From: Cymbomonas tetramitiformis
Taxonomy: Eukaryota; Chlorophyta; Pyramimonadophyceae; Pyramimonadales; Pyramimonadaceae
NCBI GenBank assembly: GCA_001247695.2
Contig: LGRX02034704.1
Coordinates: forward strand, 36,830-100,829
Direction: 5' to 3'
Length of the DNA stretch: 64,000 nucleotides
The notes beneath the pieces are model-generated. The model saw nothing but the letters and a program-made list of their open reading frames with translations. It searched no databases and had not been told where the DNA came from. The number at the start of each line of letters is the position of its first letter. Within the stretch, counting starts at the first letter, position 1. The translations under genes were made by a program, and so were the position numbers. Positions 19,704 to 29,500 of this stretch are shown here, in pieces.

Positions 19704-21344
19704 ATGGCCTCTACCCGACGTGAAGGGCTTGGTTCAGCTCTGCGTGCTGCCCGCACGCGGGGAGCCGCCACCCCGTCACATTCGCCCTCGGGATCGCAGA
19801 GTACCCCTGTTTCATCCCGTGGACGCCGTAGGATTGTAGGGACATCTTCATTGCGGTCTAAGCCGACATCAACGGTCGACGCCCCGACGGCTTTCGACTA
19901 TTTCAATGACCCCGACGTGTTGGGGACCACGCCCGTGGAGGAGGGCCGCGAGGATGAGTACGTCGACCAGCTGGCTTACGCATTTCAGTACGGCAGCGAT
20001 CTCCTGTCCTTCTTCAAGTCCACTGGTCTCAAGATGCCCGCTGGTTTTACTCTGGACACTGCTACTGCCGACGTTGACTTCAACGCCCTGCTTTCTGGAT
20101 TGGCCCACGTGCTGTATCCCGTGTCTTATCACGAGGCAGCGAAGCTTCTCGACCTCGAGCACGACCACGAGTTTTACCACGTCACCGTCAACGAGATCCT
20201 CTTCAGCATTTTACCGCATCCACTTCGTGGTAACGCTCTCAGCGTTTATCACGAATGTGCCCGCCACCACCCCGCCGACGGCCGCTACGCACTGCAGCGG
20301 CTGCGTTACGAGGTCGAGGGCGTGCCCGACTCCGACGGCATGCGTTTCTGGACCCAGCTGCGGGCGGTTGTGCTCACCGAGATTGAGGACCCCGCCCCAC
20401 AGCTTGCCCTGATTCGACGCCTTGGTGACCGCCACCAAAAGCTAAAGCCCAACTACAACGACTCTGACCGCGTTGCGGACCTCTGGCACGTTCTGTCCGA
20501 GTCCGCCAAGAAGTCACCGTACGTAGCCCCCCTTTACTTGGTTGTGCTACGCGAGTTGCGGGCGGGTGCCACATTCACCTTTGCCCGCCTTGCACTCCGC
20601 ATCCGCCTTGCATTTCGGGACGAGAGCCCCCTCGCCACACTCTCTCCCTCTTCCGCACCTCCCGCCGCTTCCGACATCCCGCCCGAGGGTTCCGGCTACC
20701 GCCCCAAAGGTGGCGGCCAGAAGCCCCCTCAGCACCCTCCTCGCCCCGTTGCCATGGCCCTCCGGGCGCAGAAGCAATCCATGGCGCCCTTGGAGGGCAA
20801 GTGGGTGACCGACACGCCCAACTCGCTTTACCGCAAGTGGTCGGGTACCGGGTTCCCCTGCACCGTGTGCTTCCGGCTCTGGAACGTCACGGACGCTCAT
20901 CCCGACACGCGTGGTGCGTGTCCCTGGGTGTGCATCGAGGCCTTCGCCAACGACAGGCACTTGGAGATGTCCAAGCCGGCCGCTTCCCGCCCGTCCCTCG
21001 ACGCGTCCGCTGCTGTGATGTCGTTGCCACCGCCCGCAGTGGACACGCCTGCCCCACTTGTTGAGGGCCAGACGGCTGCGGCATTCCACTCCGTGCGGCT
21101 TACTGAGCTCGCACCTGGTGGTGGCGACGCAATCGACCCCGTCGGCACCGACGCTCTGGTGGTGCCTGCGAAGGATGCGGACACCTCCCCGCCGCCCGAT
21201 GAACCTGAAGAGCCTGCCTGCTTCGGAGCCGCATTTGACGATGAGGACGACACCGACTGGCCGGCCCTCCGCTCTTCGCCGATTTGGTTGCCCAAGTCCT
21301 CCGCTGTCACCGGCGATGTGCATGGCGACTTCCCAAGACCCTAA
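19704..21344 (+). CDS. Gag-like protein of the LTR retrotransposon
   Basis: 546 codons from ATG 19704 (MASTRREGLGSALRAAR). The frame is open upstream, but this is the first ATG and the SALRAAR start is shared with the homologue at 39586-40881. Roughly residues 1-60 are basic and Ser/Thr-rich. Residues 75-330 are helical and capsid-like, with conserved blocks LRGNALS, ALQRLRYEVEGV and PLYLVVLRELRAG. Residues 345-380 are Pro-rich. An elongated zinc-knuckle-like motif, CTVCFRLWNVTDAHPDTRGAC (C-X2-C-X9-H-X6-C), lies near residues 395-415. The C-terminal 130 residues are acidic and Pro-rich, with no membrane segment. It should form the particle that packages the element RNA. No stop or frameshift interrupts it, so it may be functional. 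Confidence 0.85.
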   Translation: MASTRREGLGSALRAARTRGAATPSHSPSGSQSTPVSSRGRRRIVGTSSLRSKPTSTVDAPTAFDYFNDPDVLGTTPVEEGREDEYVDQLAYAFQYGSDLLSFFKSTGLKMPAGFTLDTATADVDFNALLSGLAHVLYPVSYHEAAKLLDLEHDHEFYHVTVNEILFSILPHPLRGNALSVYHECARHHPADGRYALQRLRYEVEGVPDSDGMRFWTQLRAVVLTEIEDPAPQLALIRRLGDRHQKLKPNYNDSDRVADLWHVLSESAKKSPYVAPLYLVVLRELRAGATFTFARLALRIRLAFRDESPLATLSPSSAPPAASDIPPEGSGYRPKGGGQKPPQHPPRPVAMALRAQKQSMAPLEGKWVTDTPNSLYRKWSGTGFPCTVCFRLWNVTDAHPDTRGACPWVCIEAFANDRHLEMSKPAASRPSLDASAAVMSLPPPAVDTPAPLVEGQTAAAFHSVRLTELAPGGGDAIDPVGTDALVVPAKDADTSPPPDEPEEPACFGAAFDDEDDTDWPALRSSPIWLPKSSAVTGDVHGDFPRP

Positions 21345-21491
21345 GTATCGGGCTAGAGATGTGAATGCAACTAGCGCCACGGCATGGAATTGCTTCTAGC
21401 TAGGTTGAAAAAGGCCTCTTTGAGTTGACATTTGACATTTCTTTTAGCCGCCTGTCCGGGTGTACCGGCTGGCCCTGCAGTGCACCTCCCG

Positions 21492-21510
21492 CCTTCGGGG
21501 TGAGGTGGTG
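21492..21510 (+). promoter_or_regulatory. Polypurine-like tract before the 3' LTR
   Basis: CCTTCGGGGTGAGGTGGTG lies immediately before the 3' LTR. The identical string, on the minus strand, precedes the 3' LTR of the element at 42015-43851, so it probably primes plus-strand DNA synthesis in this family. Confidence 0.75.
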
Positions 21511-21746
21511 TGACGGAGATGCCAACTTTCCCCCCATAGGGGGGGAGCAGTGGTGCACCTTTCTGTCACCCCTCGCCTGGCTGTCACTTGCAGTGCTGTC
21601 CGTGTCACTGTGTCACAGGCTCCCGAACCCTAAAGTCTGTTCAACATTTGTTATTATCAACTTTAGACTTCACCAGCCTGACACGCCTGCCCTTTTCCGC
21701 TTCACAGTGATAGTCAATATATACACATATATCTCCTGTTCTATAA
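21511..21746 (+). repeat. 3' LTR
   Basis: 236 bp, same ends as the 5' LTR; it lacks GATA and has T for C in CAGTGATAGTC. Followed directly by GTTTA and the resumption of repeat E. Confidence 0.9.
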
Positions 21747-21751
21747 GTTTA

Positions 21752-21812
21752 GCCAATCATGGCCAAATCAGCAAGTGGTCGTAAAAGCGTGGACGAATGG
21801 GTCCACGACCTA
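21752..21812. pseudogene. Repeat E copy 2, right part
   Basis: GCCAATCATGGCCAAATCAG onwards matches 6457-6516 of copy 1, confirming that the LTR element split one continuous repeat. It runs into repeat R at 21813, as copy 1 does at 6517. Confidence 0.7.
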
Positions 21813-21840
21813 CTGGAATATCCTAGTCCAAAGATATCAG

Positions 21841-22135
21841 ATACTCAGCAGGGAACATATCAACCCCCTATGGCCGGTCTGTGGCCGTACGATGAGGGCT
21901 GTGGCCGAGGTTTGGCCGAGTGTGCTTTTGCTTGTTGGCCGAAACGAATTATGTAAATTTTTGAAAATTCCCCCGAAATTTTGCGATTTTTATGATATTG
22001 CCATACATAAAATTAAAATTTTACGCCTACGGCGGGCAATTTTAGATTTTGGCAGGGATGGCCGAAATTTGGCCGATGGAAATTTTGAGTGTCGGCCGTA
22101 CGACATAAAAGTTTGATATGTTCCCTGATACTCAG
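21841..22135. mobile_element. hAT-like MITE with 8-bp target duplication
   Basis: A 279-bp element (21849-22127) with perfect 15-bp TIRs CAGGGAACATATCAA, flanked by ATACTCAG on both sides (21841-21848, 22128-22135). An 8-bp duplication and CAGGG-type ends fit the hAT superfamily. Internal GGCCGTACGA repeats; no ORF. Confidence 0.88.
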
Positions 22136-22255
22136 TGAACTCAATATAGATAGACTCTCTAGATAAATAAACCCTAAGCTAGTTATACCCGAAACGGTCT
22201 CGTACGGTCTCGGAGTCTAGCCTACAAATCAATCAGCAGTCCAGAGTTGGCCTAG

Positions 22256-23021
22256 GGATCTGATACGGCGAGATAAACAGGCCGTGAATATATTATCAAT
22301 ATACAAGTTAACACTGCGAAGTTGGACAGCAACGCAAGTGTAAGAAATAGCGGGTGATGAGGGCAGTCTCTGAGTGAAGATCTGCTTGAAGCCCAACGCT
22401 TCCTCATCTTATACCATACGTCTCCTATCATCATAGATAGTACCGCCATTGGGTTGTGAACCCGAGACGTAGGTTGAACGACCAGTGTTAATAATAAAAC
22501 ATTTACGCTAGCAAAGGGGACAAAGTCCTGAGAGTGCGGTATCCCTGCAAAGCAGGCTAGTGAAGACACCAGGGGCTACTCCCTCTACTAGTGTTGTGAT
22601 AACGAATAGTTCGTTCATACGGTGCATGCGTGTTCCGCACATGCTTAAAGCAAAGATGGTTCTTGTTTGTTACTTCAAGATGTATCTTGCTTTGTCATCT
22701 TCGAGTTCGACGTACGAACTCTCGATGACAGGGTCATTCAAGTCTTTCCTTGAATAATGACAGATGATGTGACATTATCATCTGGCGACAGGTACAGTCA
22801 TGGTCGACCGTACTGACGACTGTCATAATAATATATGACTCGACCGACTGTCATAATAATATATGACACGACCGACTGTCATAATAATATATGACACGAC
22901 CGACTGTCATAATAATATATGACACGACCGACATGACATGACATGGTATGACATGTCTGACAGGTATGACACGTATGTCATGTATGACACATATGTCATC
23001 GGTCATGACCCTGACAGGATC
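22256..23021. mobile_element. Candidate solo LTR (TG..CA, 5-bp duplication)
   Basis: The interrupting sequence can be read as 22261-23016, starting TGATACGG and ending CCCTGACA, flanked by GGATC on both sides (22256-22260, 23017-23021). TG..CA ends and a 5-bp duplication fit a solo LTR of 756 bp. It contains a 28-bp tandem repeat (22830-22930), each unit holding the palindrome TGTCATAATAATATATGACA. A unit with other boundaries (7-bp duplication GGATCTG) cannot be excluded. Confidence 0.6.
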
Positions 23022-23081
23022 TGTCATAGGGGCCTGCACCGCGCGGGACTCCCGGTCAAGGCTGCCTATACAGAAATTAGC

Positions 23082-23569
23082 AGCCACGGGCCGTTACAAA
23101 ATTAGATTTAAGCCACCGGGCTATTTTAGATATTTAGAATAGAAAAACAATCCACCGGGCCACATAGGAATAAAAATTGTTGCCACCGGGCCAACTCGGA
23201 TACTAAATAAAGCCGCCGGGCCAAATAGGAATAAAAATTGTTACCACCCGGCTATCTTACAATTTCCCCTATTTATATTATTTCGTATGAGAAAACGGAG
23301 AAAAAAAATATAATTCCCCCGAAAAAGTGCTAATTCTTAATTGATAAATTTGAGAATACATCCTGTAGATGAAGATACAAGATTTGAAGATAGAGAGAGC
23401 GAAAGCTCTCCCCTCTACACGACGACGAGTATGAAACGCTCAGTGGAGTGGCTTGAAGCGCATTGAGTCGAGAGTGCTGACCACTCCAAGATGAGTAAAT
23501 TATCGTAAACAAAGTTTCTGGAGATGGCTAGGTGATATCTCGTCTACACCGTTGTCCGAGAACTTCAGT
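23082..23569. other. AT-rich interval upstream of AP5B1
   Basis: Recurring CCACCGGGC(C/T) blocks every 40-45 bp to about 23270, related to 8155-8310, then a stretch with no recognised feature. The promoter and 5' UTR of AP5B1 must lie in the last part, but I see no defined element. Confidence 0.35.
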
Positions 23570-26500
23570 ATGCCACGATCGTCTGTCGAACATGCTGCCC
23601 CTGCGATTTCTCGAACCAAGTGGTACGAGATCTTGGCAGACTTCAGTTGGGATCCCGACGAAGCAGAACAGCGTTGGGTCGATACATATAGGTACGGCGC
23701 TGTAAACATGCATATTTGTCAAATAGTTGGCCGAGGTAGCTGTGGGGCTGACCTCGCGTTTTAGGTGTAGGGCTTCCGTCGCAGTTTAGCTTTTGGGACT
23801 GATGTTCCCTTGTAACTCTGGGTCTGACGTCGCGTTGTTTTGAAACCTCCACAGCTGGGAACAGCTACTTGTGGAGCTTTTACGGGCCTTCTCCACAGAG
23901 AAGGATCTGAATCTCAGGATGCAGCTGTTGATTTTCCTGGAGGAACGTGCCAGTGGTCCTCTGCTTTTGAGTGGCGATCCGACCTCCAACCTGAACAGGT
24001 ATGACTGCGGCAGCCCCGTATCCTCAGTCCTTTCTTTCACGGTTTCAGGACGACCCTTGGTCTAGGCTCGTTGGTCTAGTTCGTATCGCGGGAACGTGGT
24101 ACCACCCACCAATTTCTGATTGCAAGTAACAAGTGGCCCTTGCCACCACCTTCGTATCGCTGACCCGGGAAAATGGCGCAGCGGACGCAATTTCATGTTA
24201 CGCGTTCTTCTCCCCAATCTGGTTGAAAAGTCGAAGCGCGAACGGTTGTCACGGCTCTCGCTCAGCCGAAGTTGGTATGTCGTGCAGCGTGTTAAACTGG
24301 GGCGCATCATATACAATCGAAATAAATAAACAGGGCGCAACAGTCCTTGTCTCGCGCAGCTTGCAACAAGGAGGAAAGGGGCGAAATACTATGTGACCTG
24401 TCGTTGCTCGTCTCTGCTCTCTCGAAGTCCTGCTCGGAGGATCACCATGGAGCGCGCCACTTTTCCCGCCACTTTTCAGGGTGGCCCAAAAGCTCAACCA
24501 CGTCTTGACCGCTCCCGTCGACGGCGCGAACATCACGTACAGTCTCAAAGGGCAAGTTCTAGTCACCACAACTGTGCTTCTCATCGAGCTGGACGCAGTG
24601 AAGCTCGATCCCGGCTTGCTGGAGTCGTTTGTAGACCTTCTGTACAGCGTGGTGCAGAACATTAATTCCTCCGGAGACCGCGAGGTGACTCTCTCCTCGC
24701 AGCGCCCGCGCACCATGCCGCGCGGACCGCTACCGCGCATACCTCGATAGGAGGCCTTGCAAACCTGCGAATGATCTTCAGAGTGTACAAGAGCTGGATC
24801 CACAAACTCCACCTGTCCGCTGTGCTCCATGTTCCATGACAGCACCTGATATGTCCTGGCATCGGGCAGTAGCGCCTTGCCGCTCGCTAGCAGGGCTGCC
24901 TCACTTTTCTGCGTGTTTGGCGCGACGTCGGCACGTCGCTCTGCCGAGAGTGACGACCGCGAGAGTTGCGACTTCTCCCGCTTGGCTGCGGTTTCAAGCA
25001 AGCCGTGTCTCAGCGCGTTTCTCAAGGAAGTTTGCCTTTGCTTCACCTTGCCACACACCGTGGCCGATGCGCGCTCCACTCTGTAGCCCCGGTAACGCTC
25101 ATCTTGTCACTCTGGTCACTGACAAGGGGCAGCTGCGTTGCAGCTGCGAGGCCTCGCCTGCGAGAGCCTCCGGGAACTGGAGTGGGCGTACCCGTGCCTG
25201 CTCTCTGCCGGGCTCGGCAATCTCTTCAAGCTTGCACAGGTACATTCGCGGATGTTGGCCCCACGATTCAGGGGGATCCGACGTTTCAGAAGCTTGGGTT
25301 CGGGAGCTGACGTGACGACTCTCTTCGGCTTGACTTGCAGTGAGTTGGCGAGCTGCAGGACTCCGTGAAGTGTAGGCGAGCGGGCTGTCCCTCGGTGCCT
25401 GCACCTCTGGACGGGCCAAGCTCCCCTGAAGTTGAAGCCTGTCCGGATCCTTGGTTTCTGTGGTTTCCGCTGGGCACGGCGGCGGCGCTAGCTCTGATTA
25501 AGTGCCTTCGTGTTGCACTAGTACCATGTGGTATTTTTCAGGGAGATAAAGGGGGAGAAACTAAAGTGAAGCCAAAGCCCCGGATATCCAGAGATATGCT
25601 TCAGATGGGCCTTGGACGGGCCCATCCAGAGATATGCTTCAGATGGGCCTTGGACGGGCCCATCCAGAGATATGCTTCAGATGGGCCTTGGACTTGCCCA
25701 TCCAGAAGGGAAAGTCATACAAAAATGGGCATATTTCAACTCACACGTACTTGGTGGTCAGACTCAACGACGCGAGCCTACCCTCCAAACCCTAGCATAT
25801 AGTCTCCTACCTCCTGTTGGGTATGATGGGTGTTGGCGGGTGGGACCGCTCTCGGGAGTGTAGGATCCAAACGGTGATACATATAGTTACACCACAGTGA
25901 GATATTACGGGTTCTGGACAGAACCTTGCACACATGCCCACCTTCCAAACCCTAGCACAAAGTCCGGACGTGTGCTCTGGGACTACCAAAACCCCAAACC
26001 CTAGGGTAAACACCTGGAAGTCTGGTGGGTCAGGGAGTATGTAGGGCCCGGGCAACCATATGAGCATGCCCCGCATTGATCTTTTGGGGTTCTGCAGTAC
26101 CAGCCCTAGCTTTGAGGACAGGCTGAGGGTGTAAGATGCGCGCTTCACGGGGCTACTTTACTTGCCTCTCGTGCACGTGTCTCACGCGCCGCCGGTTTTT
26201 CCCGATGTGGCTGCGGCCACGCTGCACGCCTGCTGTGCTGCGGCGGCGCAGAGCTGTGGCAGAATCAGGAGAGGTGGTGTTGCGCCGATGACGTACCAGC
26301 GTGATGACGAACGAATCCTGCCCACCATCATCCCTGCCCGCCCGCAGACGCGCCAGAAAGGGCACTTTGACTCGGGTGGCCGCGCTGCCGGGGTCAGGGG
26401 GAGCGCACGCACGTGGCCGGCGCATACACCTTGCTGTATGCCACCGTGCTGGAAAACTCGGTCATGCACCTCTGTTTCGTCCCCGGGCCCGAAGGCGGCG

Positions 26501-29500
26501 CGGTCACCCCTCCGGCCTCCCCGATGTTCCCGAGCCAGGTGGCGGCTGGCGGCGCTGCAGTGCAGGGTGCGCCCTTGACGTTTCCCTCCGTTGATCTTGA
26601 TCTCGTGGGGCGGGGGCTGACCGTGGTCATCGTCCTGCAGCAGACGCCGTGTGCTTCGTGCTATTTATAGGAGCTGAGGGCGGGCTGAGAGGGATGGTTG
26701 AGAGGTAGGGATAGCGAGGCAGGTTGAAGGAGGGCTTAGGAAGGGCTGCGATTGATCCAGGGAGGGCTCAGGAAGGGCTGCGATTGATCCAGGGAGCGCT
26801 CAGGAAGGGGCTGCATCCGGGAAGGCTTAGAAGGGCTGCGATTGATCCAGGGAGCTCAGGAAGGGCTGCGATTGATCCGGGGATGGCTTAGGAAAGGCTG
26901 CGATTTATCCAGGGAGGGCTCAGGTAGGGCTGCGATCAATCCAGGGAGGGCTCAGGAAGGGCTGTGATCAATCCAGGGAGGGCTCAGGAAGGGCTGCGAT
27001 TGATCCAGGGAGCGCTCAGAAGGGCTGCGATTGATCCAGGAGCGCTCAGGAAGGGCTGCGATTGATCCAGGAGGGATCAGGAAGGGCGATTGATCCAGGG
27101 AGGGCTCAGGAAGGGCTGCGATTGATCAGGGAGGGCTCAGGAAGGGCTGCGATTGATCCAGGAGGGCTCAGGAAGGGCTGTGATTGATTCAGGGAGGGAT
27201 CAGAAGGGCTGCGATTGATTCAGGGAGGGCTCAGGAAGGGCTGCGATTGATCCAGGGAGCGCTCAGGAAGGGCTGCGATTGATCCAGGGATGGCTCAGGA
27301 AGGGCTGCGATTGATCCAGGAGCGCTCAGGAAGGGCTGCGATTGATCCAGGGATGGCTCAGGAAGGGCTGCGATTGATGCAGGGAGGGCTCAGGAAGGGC
27401 TGTGATTGATTCAGGGAGGGATCAGGAAGGGCTGCGATTGATTCAGGGAGGGATCAGGAAGGGCTGCGATTGATCCGGGATGGCTTAGGAAGGGCTGCGA
27501 TTGATCCAGGGACGGCCTGAGTAGGGCTGGGGCCGGTTGGGTAGGATTGAGGAAGGGCTGCGATTGATCCAGGGAGGGCCTGGAGTAGGGCTGGGCCGGT
27601 TGGGTAGGATTGAGGAAGGGCTGCGATTGATCCAGGGAGGGCCTGGAGTAGGGCTGGGGCCGGTTGGGTAGGATTGAGGAAGGGCTGGGGGTTGTGCGGT
27701 GCAGCTGTCGCCATGCCGCTGCTCAGCACCAGCAAAACTCTGAGGCCCTTCGGCCTGCCTTCCATGTATCTGGCCTCTGCTGCCCATGCCGCGCCTCAAC
27801 GCCCCCTTAGTGACAAACTCCGCAAGGAGCTGTCCCCAGGTGACTCACACCAGCCATAAACACCCCCTTCCTCCCTGACCCCCCCCGTTCCTCCTTCCCA
27901 ACTTTCTCAAAATGCGGTGCACTCTCAAGCCAAGCCTCGGCACCTCCAGAGCTCGTACAGATTGCACGGTGCCAGGACAGACGGGGTGGGGACCGGTGCG
28001 GCGGCCGGATGCCCGGGCGCAGACGGCGATGCGGTGTCCTTCCTGCGGAATGCTGCGCCCACATTGACTCCGGCGGGGCTGCTGGAGCTGCTGCGCCTGC
28101 TCATTGGCCTTGCGGGCAAGTTGGCGTTCCCAGCGTCCTTCTTCAAGCTGTACTTCTCCGGCCTTCTCAGCACATACAACCCGAGCTTGTGTCACGCCGT
28201 GGTGCTCGTCACGCTGCACTTCCCCCTGGAGTTCCTGCCGCAGCATGACGCCATCGTGCGCCGCCTCATCCAGGTCCTCGAGGCTGCCGCCGGCTTCCCT
28301 CTCCCCACGATCTGCAACTTGATATAGAGCTCCAACTTGCCACCCCGGACATGTCCAGCACTCGCTCTGCGCGCCCTGATGTGTATAAGCTGTTGCCGCG
28401 AACTTGCCACCCCGGACATGTCCAGCACTCGCTCTGCGCGCCCTGATGTGTATAAGCTGTTGCCGCGAGCTTGCCACCCCGGACATGTCCAGCACTCGCT
28501 CTGCGCGCCCTGATGTGTATAAGCTGTTGCCGCGAGCTTGCCACCCCGGACATGTCCAGCACTCGCTCTGCGCGCCCTGATGTGTATAAGCTGTTGCCGC
28601 GAACTGGCCGGCTGAGGCGTGCAATGCGGCGCGAAAAACCGCAAAGGTACGCTGAGGGGGGTTACGCTGAGGGGTCGCCTGGGAGGGCGGGAATGGCGTG
28701 GGGATGGAGGACGCTGCAGCTCGGGGAGGACCGGGCGCTGACGCTTCCGCACCGGCTGCTAGCGCTGCACTGGCTCATGGCCGTGGATCGCACGCTCCGT
28801 GAAACCCGCGCCGCACCGCCTCTCCCGGACGTCACGAGCGAGCAGCCCTCCTCGCCAGGCTCATCCTTGCCCCCCACCTCCATGGCAGATTTAGACGCCT
28901 GCGTCCCGCCCTCAGCCGTGCGTCACCACTGGCGCCAGGTATTCCCACGCCATCGGCCATTTGTGTCACGTGGGAGCCTCAAGCATCATATTTAGGGTTT
29001 AGGGTTTCGGTCCTTTAACAGAAACCCTATAAAGATGGTGGGCACGGTGTGGCAGGTGGGCCCGAGTGTGTTCGATGCGGTGGATGTGCGCATGGTGAAG
29101 CTCGAGATCTTGGCGTGGTGCGCGGAGCGGCCGGAGGAGTGGGCTCCCGCCGGCGACTCCGCCCTGCAGGAGGTGTCTCCGGCGGTGGTGATCGAGGCTG
29201 CCATGGACTGCATGGACGCGCTCCACCCGGGCTGCCCTGAGGTAAGGGCCCCATCGCACTCGCGGCATGACACTCGCGGCTTGGCGACGCCGGCAGCGGG
29301 CCGCAGGGCACTCAGTGGGCCGGTCGGTCTCACTGTGTGGCGCTGGGTTTGGGACAAGAGGGCGAGCCCTACTGCGTGCGGGCATCTCTGTGCGGCTCAT
29401 CCTGCTCGGGCCGCAGACCCACTGCTGGGGAGGTGTGTTGCCAGGCGGTGCTTCAGGTCGGGCAGCCATATCCGGTGTCGTGCGCGGCCTCCAGCTCCAT

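Larger units (their letters stand above)
19206..21751 (+). mobile_element. Non-autonomous gag-only LTR retrotransposon
   Basis: A complete insertion: 5' LTR 19211-19450, internal region 19451-21510, 3' LTR 21511-21746, and target duplication GTTTA at 19206-19210 and 21747-21751. The LTRs differ by a 4-bp indel (GATA at about 19239) and one substitution, so the insertion is recent. The interior encodes only a gag-like protein; RT, integrase and protease are absent. The matching empty site lies at about 6450 in repeat E copy 1. The element must move with enzymes supplied in trans. Confidence 0.93.
21813..23081. repeat. Dispersed repeat R, copy 3, carrying two insertions
   Basis: The R sequence is in three pieces: 21813-21848, 22128-22260 and 23017-23081. 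The first gap holds a hAT-like MITE (21849-22127), the second a TG..CA element (22261-23016). Joined, the pieces follow the other R copies without gaps beyond the target duplications. Confidence 0.85.

Noticed and set aside
20547..21380. Minus-strand ORF of 277 codons inside the LTR retrotransposon
   Set aside because: Antisense to the intact gag-like CDS; GC-rich third positions open the opposite frame.
22830..22935. CRISPR-like array
   Set aside because: Adjacent 28-bp units without unique spacers, in eukaryotic DNA; a simple tandem repeat.
28335..28602. CRISPR-like array in the AP5B1 region
   Set aside because: The 67-bp units are contiguous, with no variable spacers.
27845..28752. Long minus-strand ORFs with repeated GQFAATAYTHQGAQSE-like units
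   Set aside because: They translate the 67-bp tandem repeat lying in an AP5B1 intron.
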